From positions 2,543,001-2,607,000 of the forward strand of contig CP126120.1 in the NCBI GenBank assembly GCA_030123585.1: a DNA stretch of 64,000 nucleotides. The letters are read 5' to 3'. Source of the stretch: Rhodanobacteraceae bacterium (lineage in GTDB: Bacteria; Pseudomonadota; Gammaproteobacteria; Xanthomonadales; Rhodanobacteraceae). Made by a program: the position numbers and the translations under genes. The notes below the pieces were generated by a model. The model was not told where the DNA came from. It saw only the letters and a program-made list of their open reading frames with translations, and made no database searches. This document shows, in pieces, positions 16,946 to 26,428 of the stretch (positions within the stretch are counted from its first letter, which is position 1; each line of letters starts with the position of its first letter).

Positions 16946-17574
16946 GCCGCGGGCGCCTCGGTGTAACGCAGGTACGGCTTGACCTTGCGCAGCTTGCCGA
17001 ATTGCTTTTCCGCGTCCGCGTCGGCGAGCCTGGGCGACACTACCACCTCGTCGCCCGGGCGCCATTCCACCGGCGTCGCGACCGGGAAGCGATCGGTGAG
17101 CTGCAACGCATCCAGCGTGCGCAGGATTTCATCGACGCTGCGGCCGACGCTGGGCGGATAGGTGAGCGTGGTGCGCACGGTGCGCTGCGGGTCGATGAAG
17201 AACACCGAGCGCACCGTCACCTTGGGGTCGGCCTTGGGATGGAACATCCCGTACAGCTTGGCGACTTCGAGGTCCGGATCGGCGAGGATCGGGTAGTTGA
17301 GTTCGGCGCCGCCGACCTCGGCGATGTCCTGCGCCCAGCGCTGGTGGTCTTCGACCGGGTCGACCGCGAGGCCCAGCAGCCTGGCGCCGCGCCGGTCGAA
17401 CTCGGCCTTGCGGCGCGCGAACGCACCCAGCTCGGTGGTGCAGATCGGCGTGAAGTCCTTGGGGTGCGAGAACAGCACGACCCAATGATCGCGTGCGTAG
17501 GCGCTGAAGTGCAGCGAGCCCTGGGTGGAATCGAGGGTGAAGTCGGGGGCGGTTTCGCCCAGTTGCAAACTCAT
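16942..17574 (-). CDS. 1-Cys peroxiredoxin, Prx6 family
   Basis: The enzyme reduces hydroperoxides. The 210-residue protein has the peroxidatic cysteine at 45 within HPKDFTPICTTELG, and the long C-terminal domain (TPVEWRPGDEVVVSP, KPYLRYTE) of the Prx6 group; there is no resolving cysteine. It is coupled to the second cysteine synthase gene and lies 40 bases after cysG, which suggests co-expression of peroxide defence with sulfide-handling enzymes. Confidence 0.93.
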   Translation of the reverse strand: MSLQLGETAPDFTLDSTQGSLHFSAYARDHWVVLFSHPKDFTPICTTELGAFARRKAEFDRRGARLLGLAVDPVEDHQRWAQDIAEVGGAELNYPILADPDLEVAKLYGMFHPKADPKVTVRSVFFIDPQRTVRTTLTYPPSVGRSVDEILRTLDALQLTDRFPVATPVEWRPGDEVVVSPRLADADAEKQFGKLRKVKPYLRYTEAPAA

Positions 17575-17614
17575 GGTGGTTTCCTCGTGTCGAAAAGTCG
17601 GTTTTGAAGAACGT

Positions 17615-19057
17615 TCATGCAGCCCGTGCGACGGGCGTGATGCCGCAACATCGTTCGTGATGGGTCGCGCTTGGCGCCTGTGCGGCGACTTCGCCGATGA
17701 TCAGCAGCGCCGGCGCCCGCACGTCGTGTGCACGCGCGAGCGCGGGCAAGGCTTCGAGCGTGCTTCGCAACACGCGCTGTTCCGGCAGCGACGCGTTCTC
17801 GACCAGCACGCACGGCGTGCCGGCGCTGCGGCCGTTGGCGATCAGCACACGCGACAACGCTTCCAGTTCGCCCACGCCCATGTAGACCGCCAGCGTCTGT
17901 CCCGGTGCCGCCAACGCGGCGATGTCCAGCGTAGTGCCGCCACGCGGACTCAGCAGTGTGACGCTGCGCGCATGACGTCGGTCAGTCAGGGGAATGCCGG
18001 CGGCCGCTGCGCTGGCCACGGCGGCGGTGATGCCCGGGATGATTTCATGCGGAATCCCGTGCGCGCGCAGGAAATCCAGTTCCTCTGCGCCGCGGCCGAA
18101 CAGCAGCGGGTCACCGCCCTGCAGGCGGACCACGCGCCGTCCCGAACGGGCGTGTTGCAGCATCAGCGCATGGATGCGCGCCTGCGTCGCGTCGTGGTCC
18201 TTGCCCACGCACTTGCCGACATCGATGCGCTCGGCGTCGCGGCGCGCGAGGTCGAGGATGGCAGGGCCAATCAAGCGGTCGTGCAGGATCACGTCGGCTT
18301 CCTGCAAGGCACGCAATGCCTTCAGGGTGAGCAGGCCCGGGTCGCCCGGACCGGCGCCGACCAGCGCCACGCTGCCACGCCGCGGCGAGCTTGCGCCGTT
18401 GGCAAGCGCAGCGTCGAATGCCGCCTGCGCTGCCGCGTCCGCGCGTGTTCGCAGCAGCCGCGGAACGTCGCCATCCAGCAGGCTTTGGAAAAAGCGCCGG
18501 CGCTCTTCCGCTTGCGGGAAGCGCCGGCGAATGCGCGCACGCTCGCGCGTGAACAGTCCGGTCAACGCGCCGAGCGATTCGTCCAGTTCCGTTTCCAGCC
18601 GTTCGCGCAGGCGCCGCGCCAGCACCGGCGCGGCGCCGCCCGATGAAATCGCGACCTGCAAGCGTCCGCGCCGGACCCGCGCAGGAACGTGGAAACTGGA
18701 AGCCTCGGCATCATCAACCACGTTCACGAGGATGCGGCGTGCGTGCGCGGCTTCGGCCACGCGACGGTCGAGCGTCGCATCGCCGCTCGCGGCCACCACC
18801 AGCCACATGCCGTCCAGCCACGCCGGCTGGAACGCGCCGCGCAACCAGCGCACGCGTCCCGCGTCGCTCCATTCCCGCAGTTCCGGTTCGAGCGACGCTG
18901 CGTTCACCGTCACCGCAGCGCCCGCTTCGAGCAACGACTCGATCTTGCGCCGCGCGACCGCGCCGCCGCCCGCCACCAGCACGGCGCGCCCGCGCAGATC
19001 CGCGAATAGCGGAAACAGCGGCGCAGCGGTCGGTCCGGATGACGGTTGCATGTCCAT
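17615..19057 (-). CDS. cysG: Siroheme synthase CysG (dehydrogenase/ferrochelatase plus uroporphyrinogen methyltransferase)
   Basis: CysG makes siroheme, the cofactor of the sulfite reductase encoded nearby. The N-terminal half has the NAD-binding segment VLVAGGGAVARRKIESLL and the CysG dimerisation region. The C-terminal half has the SAM methyltransferase motifs VALVGAGPGDPGLLTLKA and VRLQGGDPLLFGRG. About 480 residues, as usual. The ATG at 19057 gives MDMQPSSGP; a second ATG lies two codons on, and no strong ribosome site distinguishes them. It is transcribed away from the cysB-like gene across a 255-base region. Confidence 0.94.
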   Translation of the reverse strand: MDMQPSSGPTAAPLFPLFADLRGRAVLVAGGGAVARRKIESLLEAGAAVTVNAASLEPELREWSDAGRVRWLRGAFQPAWLDGMWLVVAASGDATLDRRVAEAAHARRILVNVVDDAEASSFHVPARVRRGRLQVAISSGGAAPVLARRLRERLETELDESLGALTGLFTRERARIRRRFPQAEERRRFFQSLLDGDVPRLLRTRADAAAQAAFDAALANGASSPRRGSVALVGAGPGDPGLLTLKALRALQEADVILHDRLIGPAILDLARRDAERIDVGKCVGKDHDATQARIHALMLQHARSGRRVVRLQGGDPLLFGRGAEELDFLRAHGIPHEIIPGITAAVASAAAAGIPLTDRRHARSVTLLSPRGGTTLDIAALAAPGQTLAVYMGVGELEALSRVLIANGRSAGTPCVLVENASLPEQRVLRSTLEALPALARAHDVRAPALLIIGEVAAQAPSATHHERCCGITPVARAA

Positions 19058-19136
19058 GCGGCCAGTGTGCACGCCGGACGGAGCGAGCGGAAATACGCAT
19101 CGGAGACAGGCTTATGCACCACGGTTATATGTCGAT

Positions 19137-19156
19137 ATGGACGTCTGGACGTCCAT
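19137..19156. promoter_or_regulatory. Palindrome in the cysG / cysB-like divergent intergenic region
   Basis: Arms ATGGACGT and ACGTCCAT are separated by four bases, and the right part contains the 10-base palindrome TGGACGTCCA (19146-19155). The same decamer recurs upstream of pheA at 22205-22214. It is 157-176 bases before the regulator start and about 80 bases before cysG. A regulator-binding role is inferred. Confidence 0.5.
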
Positions 19157-19312
19157 CTGTTAGCCTCACGATTCGCGCCGTCCGGCGAGTGACGGCCAGC
19201 CGATACCGCCCATGTCACCGAAACGTTCCGCGATGTGTTGTCGACTGCCTTCGGTGTGGCGCCGCATGCGCGTCCGCTTCGCCAGTCTGCAACCGCCTTC
19301 GGGAACCCGGGG

Positions 19313-20296
19313 ATGACCCTCAACCAGCTTCGCTATCTCGCTGCCATCGTCGATTCCGGCCTCAACATCACGCTTGCGGCCGAGCACGTACACGCCACGC
19401 AACCCGGTCTGTCGCGCCAGATCAAGCAACTGGAAGACGAACTCGGTTTTCTCCTGTTCACCCGCAAGGGCCGCAGCCTCACCGCGCTGACCCAAGCCGG
19501 CGAACACGTGCTGGTGCACGCGCGCCGGCTGCTGGACGAAGCCGGCAACATCCGTGCGCTGGCCGCCAACCAGCGCGGCGAACGCAAGGGCCGCCTGACG
19601 CTGCTCACCACCCACACCCAGGCACGCTACGTCCTGCCCGCGGCGATCGCCGCGACGCGGCGCGCGTTTCCGGCGGTCAGCATCCGGCTGCAACCCTCCG
19701 ACGAGGGCGAGATCCTCGCGCAGCTCGCACGCGGCGGCGATGAGCTGGCCGTGATCAGCACCAGCGGCGCGGTGCCCGCCGAGGGCGTCGCGGTGCCGCT
19801 GTTCCGCTGGCGCCGGATGGTGCTGGTGCCGGCGTCGCACCGCCTGGCCCGCCGCCGCAAACCCGTGAGCCTGCGCGAATTGTCCGCGCTGCCGCTGGTG
19901 AGCTACGAATCCTCGCGCAAGCCGGAGTCCTCGCTCAGGCGCGCGTTCGATGCCGCGAAACTGCCCATGCAGCTCGCGATGACGGCGCACGACGCGGACC
20001 TGATCAAGACCTACGTGCGCGCGGGACTCGGGGTCGGCATCCTCGCGGAGATGGCCGTCACCCCCGACGACACCGACTTGCATGTGTTGCCTGCGCCCGC
20101 GGCGTTGCCGGAATGCATCACCTGGGCGGTGCTGCCGCGCGGCCGCGTGCTGCGCGACTTCACGCTGCGGCTGCTGCGCGAACTCGCGCCGCAGATCGAT
20201 CCGATCGACGTGCGGCGCGTGGTGGCTGGCAATGCGGAACCCGCGTGGCCGGCGCCGCCCGCGTGGTCGAACATGCCGCGCTTGCGATCTGCCTGA
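19313..20296 (+). CDS. cysB: CysB-family LysR transcriptional regulator
   Basis: The 327-residue protein begins MTLNQLRYLAAIVDSGLNITLAAE and continues with the helix-turn-helix region HATQPGLSRQIKQLEDELG, both close to CysB. CysB activates cys genes when N-acetylserine signals sulfur limitation. The ATG at 19313 matches the family start; an upstream opening at 19235 adds 26 atypical residues. Divergent orientation from cysG and nearness to cysJIH support a sulfur-assimilation role. Confidence 0.88.
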   Translation: MTLNQLRYLAAIVDSGLNITLAAEHVHATQPGLSRQIKQLEDELGFLLFTRKGRSLTALTQAGEHVLVHARRLLDEAGNIRALAANQRGERKGRLTLLTTHTQARYVLPAAIAATRRAFPAVSIRLQPSDEGEILAQLARGGDELAVISTSGAVPAEGVAVPLFRWRRMVLVPASHRLARRRKPVSLRELSALPLVSYESSRKPESSLRRAFDAAKLPMQLAMTAHDADLIKTYVRAGLGVGILAEMAVTPDDTDLHVLPAPAALPECITWAVLPRGRVLRDFTLRLLRELAPQIDPIDVRRVVAGNAEPAWPAPPAWSNMPRLRSA

Positions 20297-20305
20297 TGGC
20301 GGCGC

Positions 20306-20445
20306 GTAGGTTGGGTTGACGCCGACTTCATCGGCGGAAGCCCAACGTCTTCGGCACGATCGTGTTGGGCTTCATTGCATTCAGCCCGACCTGCGAAGGC
20401 TCTCGATGATTCGTTGGGTTGGCATGCGCTCAGCCCAACCTGCGA
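20306..20445. repeat. Palindromic intergenic repeat, TTGGGCTGA family, copy B plus an extra half copy
   Basis: GTAGGTTGGGTTGA opens the element at 20306 and a first copy closes near 20393. A further half copy (TTGGGTTGG then CAGCCCAACCTGCG) runs to 20445. The element fills the space between two convergent genes and ends three bases from a stop codon. Confidence 0.82.
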
Positions 20446-20447
20446 AG

Positions 20448-20930
20448 TCAACGCGTGCCGCTGCTCATGGGCGGCAATCCCTGCAACGGCACCAGCGACA
20501 TCAGCTTGCCGATGTCGATGTATTGCAGCAGCTCGCCCATGCCCTGCGCCACGTGCGGTTCGGACACGAGGCCGGTGACGGCCCAGCGGCCCCACGCCTC
20601 GAATGCGGATTCCGCGCCCGCGGTGCCCTCGAACATCAGCGTCTGCTGCACCGGCTGGCTGCACGATTGCGTGAGCAGATCGGTCACCAACGCGCCTGCC
20701 CGCTGGTTGATCGCCGCCCGTTGCGCTGGCGTCACGCTGGCCATCGCGGCGACGTCCGGGTCCAGTGCCATCGTCGCGAAGGCCCAGCGCACCACGATCT
20801 TCTGGTCGGCGGGCGTGGTCGCGCGGATCAGGCATTGCGCAAGTTGGTCCGCGTAGGCGCCGGCGCGCGCCGCCGCCGGCCACGCCGATACCGATCCCAG
20901 CACGACCAGCAGCAGGCACAGGCGGCGCAT
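20448..20930 (-). CDS. Secreted protein of unknown function
   Basis: The 160-residue protein begins with a clear signal peptide (MRRLCLLLVVLGSVSAWPAA, cleavage probably near ARAG-AYA). The mature part is mostly helical with two cysteines (CLIRAT and SCSQP), possibly disulfide-linked, and no motif I recognise. It lies 54 bases downstream of pheA in the opposite sense of numbering but on the same strand, so it may be read through from pheA. It ends beside a repeat. Confidence 0.7.
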   Translation of the reverse strand: MRRLCLLLVVLGSVSAWPAAARAGAYADQLAQCLIRATTPADQKIVVRWAFATMALDPDVAAMASVTPAQRAAINQRAGALVTDLLTQSCSQPVQQTLMFEGTAGAESAFEAWGRWAVTGLVSEPHVAQGMGELLQYIDIGKLMSLVPLQGLPPMSSGTR

Positions 20931-20984
20931 GGCACATCCTCGTTCGCGGTGATGCAGTTCAGACCGCGCGAATATGCGCGGGGT

Positions 20985-22145
20985 TCACGCCACCGCCACC
21001 GGATACGAACCCAGGATCGTCACCTGCGCCGCGAAATCGCCCAGCTCCGCCAGTGCGTCGGCGAGCGGCGATTCCTGGACGTGGCCGCTGACGTCGATGA
21101 AGAACGCGTACTGCCACTTGCCGGTGTGTGCGGGCCGCGATTCGATCCGGTTCATGCTGATGCCGTGCCGCGCCAGCGGTTCCAGCACGCGGTACAGCGC
21201 GCCGGGCTGGTCGTGCACGAACACCAGCAGGGACGTGCGGTCGTTGCCGGACGGCGGGAACAGCGCGCGCCCGATCACCAGGAAGCGCGTGGTGTTGTCG
21301 GTGCGGTCCTCGATCGGTCCCGCAACGATCTGCAAGCCATACACGTGCGCCGCACTTTCGCCAGCGATCGCGGCTGCATCGTCCGACTTGCGCGCGCGCC
21401 GCGCGGCTTCGGCGTTGCTGGACACCGCCTGCAATTCGACCCTGGGCAGGTTCTGGCGCAGCCAGCCGCGGCATTGCGCGAGCGATTGCGGGTGCGACAT
21501 CACGCGCTCGATGTCCTCGACGTGGCCGCCGCGCGACAGCAGGTACTGGTGCACGTGCAATTCGACTTCGCCGCAGATCTTGAGCGGCGAACCGAGGAAC
21601 AGGTCGAGCGTGGACTGGATCGTGCCCTGCCCGGAATTCTCGACCGGCACCACGCCGAAATCGGCGCGGCCGTCCGCGACCTCGTCGAACACCTCGGCGA
21701 TGCTGGCCAGCGGGAAGCCTTTCGCGGAATGGCCGAAGTGCTTGAACACCGCCTGCTCGGAAAACGTGCCTTCCGGGCCGAGGTAGCCGACCTTCAGCGG
21801 CTCCTGCTGCGCGAGGCAGGCCGACATGATTTCGCGGAACAGCCGCACCAGCACCTCGTCCGCCAGTGGGCCGCCGTTGCGGTCGACCACCCGGCGCAAC
21901 ACCTGCGCCTCGCGCTCCGGGCGGTAGTAATCGACGGCGGCGGCCAGCTTGCCCTTGGCGCGCCCCACCTCCCGCGCCCAATGCGCGCGGCGCGCGATCA
22001 GTGCCTGGATCTGGCGGTCGATGCCGTCGATCTCGGCGCGCACCGCAGCGAGATCGGGTTTCGGCTCGGACGCGTCAGCGCGCTGGCGTATTCGCGCCGC
22101 GGGTTTCGCGGACGCGCTGCGCGGACGCCGGGTTTTGCCAGCCAT
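20985..22145 (-). CDS. pheA: Bifunctional chorismate mutase / prephenate dehydratase (P-protein)
   Basis: This enzyme converts chorismate via prephenate to phenylpyruvate for phenylalanine synthesis. The 386-residue product has an N-terminal chorismate mutase helix domain (LAAVRAEIDGIDRQIQALI), the dehydratase domain beginning KVGYLGPEGTFSEQA with the catalytic TTRF motif, and a C-terminal ACT domain with ESRP for phenylalanine feedback. GAAGGAGA lies just upstream of the chosen ATG. It has an extra basic N-terminal tail of about 25 residues. Its place inside a cys cluster is unusual. Confidence 0.95.
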   Translation of the reverse strand: MAGKTRRPRSASAKPAARIRQRADASEPKPDLAAVRAEIDGIDRQIQALIARRAHWAREVGRAKGKLAAAVDYYRPEREAQVLRRVVDRNGGPLADEVLVRLFREIMSACLAQQEPLKVGYLGPEGTFSEQAVFKHFGHSAKGFPLASIAEVFDEVADGRADFGVVPVENSGQGTIQSTLDLFLGSPLKICGEVELHVHQYLLSRGGHVEDIERVMSHPQSLAQCRGWLRQNLPRVELQAVSSNAEAARRARKSDDAAAIAGESAAHVYGLQIVAGPIEDRTDNTTRFLVIGRALFPPSGNDRTSLLVFVHDQPGALYRVLEPLARHGISMNRIESRPAHTGKWQYAFFIDVSGHVQESPLADALAELGDFAAQVTILGSYPVAVA

Positions 22146-22204
22146 GCGGACTCTCCTTCGGGGAACCCGCAGATTGCCGGTGCCGCGCGCGCATTGCAAG
22201 CGTT

Positions 22205-22214
22205 TGGACGTCCA
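22205..22214. promoter_or_regulatory. TGGACGTCCA palindrome between cysH and pheA
   Basis: This exact decamer palindrome, followed by TTT, lies two bases past the cysH stop and 60 bases upstream of pheA. It matches the site in the cysG / cysB-like intergenic region. Possibly a regulator site for pheA; function inferred from recurrence only. Confidence 0.4.
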
Positions 22215-22215
22215 T

Positions 22216-22941
22216 TTACCGGGCCGCGAAATGCAGTCCGCATTCGCGCTGCAGTCCGAAGAAGCGCGTGTCCTCGTCGCGCATCCCGGGTTCCCAGCGG
22301 CGCGTGGTGTGCACGTCGCCGATCGACACGTAGCCCTCGTGCCACAGCGGGTGGTAGGGCAGATCGTGGCGGTGCAGGTAACGCCACACATCGTGGTCGC
22401 GCCAGTCCGCGATCGGGTGCAGCTTCCAGCGGCCGTCGCGGAGTTCCAGGAAATCGGCGTGCGCGCGGCTTTGCGACTGGCTGCGGCGGATGCCGGCGAT
22501 CCAGGTGCGCACGCCCAGCTCGGCCAGCGCGCGCTGCATGGGTTCGATCTTGCGCAGGCGGTTGTAGCGTGCGATGCCGTCGGTGCCCTGCTCCCACAAT
22601 CTGCCGAAGCGCGCTTCCATCCAGGCCGTGCCGAGTTCGGAGCGATAGACCTTGAGATTCAGGTGCAGGCGGTCGCGCAGTGCGTCGACGAAGCGGTAGG
22701 TTTCGGGAAACAGGTAGCCCGTGTCGATCAGGATCACCGGAATGTCGGGACGCACGCGCGTGACCAGGTGCAACGACACCGCGGACTGCGCGCCGAAGCT
22801 GGATGACAGCGCGTGTTGGCCGGACAACGCGTCGAGGCTCCATTCGATGCGTTGTTCCGCATCCAGCGTACCCAGCCAGCGGTTGAGTTCGGCCAGCGCT
22901 TCGGGCGATTGCGCGGCGGCGACGGGATCGGGCGCGGTCAC
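22216..22941 (-). CDS. cysH: Phosphoadenosine phosphosulfate (PAPS) reductase
   Basis: CysH reduces PAPS to sulfite using thioredoxin. The 241-residue protein has [13 protein letters not shown] and the C-terminal catalytic cysteine in RECGLH (Cys234), which is its only cysteine. It therefore lacks the paired cysteines that bind a [4Fe-4S] cluster in APS reductases, so PAPS is the predicted substrate. The start is a GTG overlapping the cysI TGA (GTGA). It is the last gene of a cysJIH operon. Confidence 0.95.
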   Translation of the reverse strand: MTAPDPVAAAQSPEALAELNRWLGTLDAEQRIEWSLDALSGQHALSSSFGAQSAVSLHLVTRVRPDIPVILIDTGYLFPETYRFVDALRDRLHLNLKVYRSELGTAWMEARFGRLWEQGTDGIARYNRLRKIEPMQRALAELGVRTWIAGIRRSQSQSRAHADFLELRDGRWKLHPIADWRDHDVWRYLHRHDLPYHPLWHEGYVSIGDVHTTRRWEPGMRDEDTRFFGLQRECGLHFAAR

Positions 22942-24629
22942 GCTGTGGTCTCGCGGGGCTGCGGTGGCGCCACCACGCCGGTACGCACCAGGAAATCGCC
23001 GAAGCGCTCGCCGGTTTCGCGTCCGGCGGCGAAGCGCGCGAACAATGCGTCGAGCGTGGCGAGGATTTCCGCTTCGGTGATGTTTTCGCGGTGCAACGCA
23101 TTCAGTCGCTGGCCGCGGTGATCGCCGCCCAGCATCAGGTTGTAACGGCCGGGTGCCTTGCCGACCAGCGCAACCTCGGCAAGATACGGCCGCGAGCAGC
23201 CGTTGGGACAGCCGCTGACGCGCAGGTCGAGGGGCTGGTCGTGCAGACCGTGTCGGTCGAGCAGCGCCTGCATCTGCGGCAGAAACGCGGGCATCCAGCG
23301 TTCGGCTTCGGCCATTGCGAGGCCACAGGTCGGCAGCGCGACGCAGGCGATGGCGTTGCGTGCCAGCGGCGTGGCGGTGCGGTGCAAGGCAAGATCGTGT
23401 GCGAGGGCGATCGCGTCGATGCGTCCGCGCAACGCCTCCGGCACACCCGCAATCAACGCGTTCTGGTTCGGCGTCAGTCGGATTTGCGCGTGCGGCGCGT
23501 GCTCGGCCAGCAGCGCCGCGATCGCGCGCAGGCCGGTCTGGCGCGTGACGCCGTCCCTGTCGTGTACGCGTCCGAACGGAATGCGCAGACCCAGATGCCA
23601 GCGGCCGTCTTCGCCTTCCTGCCAGCCGAAGCGGTCGCCGCGTTGCGTAAACGCGAAACCGCGCGCGGGTTGCAGCGCGAAGCCGGCGCGGCGTTCGATC
23701 TCGGCCTTGATCCAGTCCAGGCCCTTGTCGTCCACGGTGTATTTGAAGCGCGCGTGCCTGCGTTCGCTGCGATCGCCGTGATCGCGCTGGGTCGTGAGCG
23801 CGGCTTCGGCCAACGCGGTCACTTGCCCCAGCGTGATGAAACCGAGCGGGCTCGCGAGGCGCGGATACGTTTTCGCGTCGCCGTGGCTCGCGCCCATGCC
23901 GCCGCCCACCAGCACGTCGTAACCGGCAAGCGCATGGTTTTCGATGATCGCGACGAGACCGACGTCCTGGGAAAACACGTCGATGTCGTTGTCGGGCGGC
24001 ACTGCGAAACCGATCTTGAACTTGCGCGGCAGGTAGGCGTCGCCCAGCAGCGGCTCGGCCTCGTCGCCGTCGTGCGGCGGCTCGTCCAGCCAGATTTCGT
24101 GCCACGCGCGCGACCGCGGCCGCAGGTGCAGTGAAAGCGCCTGTGCCTGCGCGTGAACTTCGGCGTGCAGGCGCGACAGCAACGGGTTGACCGTCACCGC
24201 CACGTTGCGGTTGTCGTCGCCGCAGGCCGCGATGGTGTCGAGCCCCGAGGCATGGATGGCCTGCGCCGCCGCGCGCAGATCGGCCTTGCGGATGCCGTGC
24301 ACCTGGATCGTCTGGCGGGTGGTGAGGCGCAGCCCGCGCGTGCCGAAACGCGAGGCCACGCCGTCCATCGCCAGCCATTGCGCGGGCATCAGCACGCCGC
24401 CCGGCAGGCGCAGCCGCAGGAAGAACGAGTAATCCGGTTCCAGTTTGGCCAGCCGCCGCGCTTCGCGCAGGTCGCGGTCGTCCTGCTGGTAACCGCCGTG
24501 GAACTTCAGCAGCTGCACGTCATCCGCGCGCAGCGCGCCCGTGAGCGGATCGGAAAGACTTTCGCACAGCGTGCCGCGCAGGTGGCGGCTCGCGCGCTTG
24601 ATGCGTTCGAGGTCGGAAGGCTCGGCCAT
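22938..24629 (-). CDS. cysI: Sulfite reductase (NADPH) hemoprotein beta subunit
   Basis: CysI reduces sulfite to sulfide at a siroheme-[4Fe-4S] centre. The 563-residue protein has the four cluster ligands Cys429, Cys435, Cys474 and Cys478 (CVALPTC and SGCPNGC) and the siroheme-binding regions [12 protein letters not shown] and GGGMGASHG. Its ATG overlaps the cysJ stop by one base (TGATG). Complete and typical. Confidence 0.96.
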   Translation of the reverse strand: MAEPSDLERIKRASRHLRGTLCESLSDPLTGALRADDVQLLKFHGGYQQDDRDLREARRLAKLEPDYSFFLRLRLPGGVLMPAQWLAMDGVASRFGTRGLRLTTRQTIQVHGIRKADLRAAAQAIHASGLDTIAACGDDNRNVAVTVNPLLSRLHAEVHAQAQALSLHLRPRSRAWHEIWLDEPPHDGDEAEPLLGDAYLPRKFKIGFAVPPDNDIDVFSQDVGLVAIIENHALAGYDVLVGGGMGASHGDAKTYPRLASPLGFITLGQVTALAEAALTTQRDHGDRSERRHARFKYTVDDKGLDWIKAEIERRAGFALQPARGFAFTQRGDRFGWQEGEDGRWHLGLRIPFGRVHDRDGVTRQTGLRAIAALLAEHAPHAQIRLTPNQNALIAGVPEALRGRIDAIALAHDLALHRTATPLARNAIACVALPTCGLAMAEAERWMPAFLPQMQALLDRHGLHDQPLDLRVSGCPNGCSRPYLAEVALVGKAPGRYNLMLGGDHRGQRLNALHRENITEAEILATLDALFARFAAGRETGERFGDFLVRTGVVAPPQPRETTA

Positions 24630-26428
24630 CAGTAGACATTCCGCGCGTAGCGATGCTGCTCGCGCAGCGTCGCGATGTATGCGTCCGCCGCTTCCGGGTT
24701 GCGTGTGCCGTGTCCGGCGATCACGTCGCGCAACGCGGTTTCCACGTCGCGCGCCATCGCGGTCGCGCCGCACACGTACAGGTGCGCGCCGCCTTCCAGC
24801 CACGCAAACAACTCGCGGCCGTGTTCGCGCAGGCGATGCTGCACGTAAATCCTGCCGGCCCGGTCGCGCGAGAACGCGACGTCCATGCGCTGCAGCGAAC
24901 CGTCCTTCAACGCTGCCTGCCATTCCAGTTGATAGAGGAAATCGCTGCGGAAATGCGGATTGCCGAAGAACAGCCAGTTGCGTCCCTGCGCGCCGGCGGC
25001 CGCGCGTTGCTGCACGAAGCCGCGGAAGGGCGCGACGCCGGTGCCGGCACCGATCATGATGATGTCGCGCGCCGGATCGGGGGGCAGCCGGAAGCGCTCG
25101 TTGCGTTCCAGGTGGACGTCGATGGTTTCGCCTTCCGCGCGCGTGGCCAGCCAGTGCGAGGCCGCGCCCCAGCGCGTGCCGCGACCGTATTCGTATTCGA
25201 CGTGTGCCACGGCGAGGTGCGCTTCGTCGCCGACCGCGGCGCGGCTGGAGGCGATCGAATACAGGCGCGGCGCCAGCGGCCGCAGCGCGGCGACCAGTGC
25301 TTCGCCGGACCATTCTGCCGGCCAGCGTTGCAAAAGATCGATGGGTTGCTGTGTGGTCAACATCTCGCGCAGCGCATCGGCGCGGCCGGGTTCGAGCAGG
25401 TTCTTGAGCGAGCCATCGCCGCTGCGCTCGGCAAGCGCCGTGACGAAGGGCCGGCTCAACCGCGTCAGTTCGCGTCGCGACGTCAGCCATTCGCGCAACG
25501 TGTGCGTCTCGCCGCCGTGAGCGACGTTCGTGTCGCCGTCGAGCCGCAACGTTTCCAGCACCGCTTCCACCAGTACTTCCGGATTGCGCGGCAGCACGCC
25601 CAGCGCATCGCCCGGTTCGTATTCGAGGCCGGAGCCGGCCAGATCGATTTCGATGTGACGCACATCCTTGGCGCTGTCTCCCGCGGTAATACGCAGGTTG
25701 GCGAGGATGGGGGCCGTGAGCGGCCGCGTTGCGGACCACGCCACCGGTTCGACATGCGGACGCAGCGGCGTGACGTTGGTCGCCACGGCCGTCGTGGTTT
25801 TCAGGACATCGCGCGCAATCTTGAGCGCCTGCTGCGTCCAGGGTTCGGCGACCGTGTCGATGTCGAGGTCGGCCGCGGCAAAATCGAACAGCCGCTTCGC
25901 GCCCAGTTCGGCGAGCCGCGCGTCGAGCTTGCGGCCGGTCACGCAGAATTGCGGATAGCTGGAATCGCCGAGGCCCAGCACCGCGAACGACAGCGACTCC
26001 AGCTTCGGCGCGCGGCGGCCCGCAAGGAAATCGAGGAGCCCGCGCGCGTCGTCCGGCGGATCGCCATCGCCCTGGGTGCTGACGACGACATACAGCAGGC
26101 GTTCGGCTGCCAATTCGCGCAACGGATACGCGTCGGCGCGCGCGAGGCGCACGTTCAAACCCGCCGTCTCCGCCTGCCGCGCCAGTTGTTCCGCCACGCG
26201 CCTGGCGTTGCCGGTCTGGCTGCCGTATACGATCGTCAAGCGTGCGCCGGCGTCCGGTTCCGCCGCCGCGTGCGTGTCGGGCAGCGGAGCGACCCTGCCC
26301 GCGAGGCCCGCCGCATAGCCAGAGAGCCACCACAGGCTCGCGGCGTCCAGTCCTTCGGTGAGCCGTTCGAGGTGCTGCGCCCGCTCCCTGGGCAAGGGCA
26401 TACGCGGCTGGGTTGCGGTGGCGGGCAT
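24629..26428 (-). CDS. cysJ: Sulfite reductase (NADPH) flavoprotein alpha subunit
   Basis: CysJ passes electrons from NADPH through FAD and FMN to CysI. The 599-residue product shows the FMN flavodoxin domain ([16 protein letters not shown]), the FAD site (RLYSIASSR) and the NADPH-binding [17 protein letters not shown], ending RNVY. I chose the ATG at 26428 ([13 protein letters not shown]), since upstream residues are not family-like. It is the first gene of cysJIH; the promoter should lie in the 508-base gap upstream. Confidence 0.96.
   Translation of the reverse strand: MPATATQPRMPLPRERAQHLERLTEGLDAASLWWLSGYAAGLAGRVAPLPDTHAAAEPDAGARLTIVYGSQTGNARRVAEQLARQAETAGLNVRLARADAYPLRELAAERLLYVVVSTQGDGDPPDDARGLLDFLAGRRAPKLESLSFAVLGLGDSSYPQFCVTGRKLDARLAELGAKRLFDFAAADLDIDTVAEPWTQQALKIARDVLKTTTAVATNVTPLRPHVEPVAWSATRPLTAPILANLRITAGDSAKDVRHIEIDLAGSGLEYEPGDALGVLPRNPEVLVEAVLETLRLDGDTNVAHGGETHTLREWLTSRRELTRLSRPFVTALAERSGDGSLKNLLEPGRADALREMLTTQQPIDLLQRWPAEWSGEALVAALRPLAPRLYSIASSRAAVGDEAHLAVAHVEYEYGRGTRWGAASHWLATRAEGETIDVHLERNERFRLPPDPARDIIMIGAGTGVAPFRGFVQQRAAAGAQGRNWLFFGNPHFRSDFLYQLEWQAALKDGSLQRMDVAFSRDRAGRIYVQHRLREHGRELFAWLEGGAHLYVCGATAMARDVETALRDVIAGHGTRNPEAADAYIATLREQHRYARNVY

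Noticed and set aside
20316..22655. 779-codon plus-strand open frame
   Set aside because: It runs opposite pheA, cysH and a repeat; no domain is recognised and it crosses several real gene boundaries.
22938..26333. 1131-codon minus-strand frame covering cysJ and cysI
   Set aside because: Only the part from 24629 on is CysI; the upstream part is an out-of-frame reading of cysJ. It is not a fusion protein.
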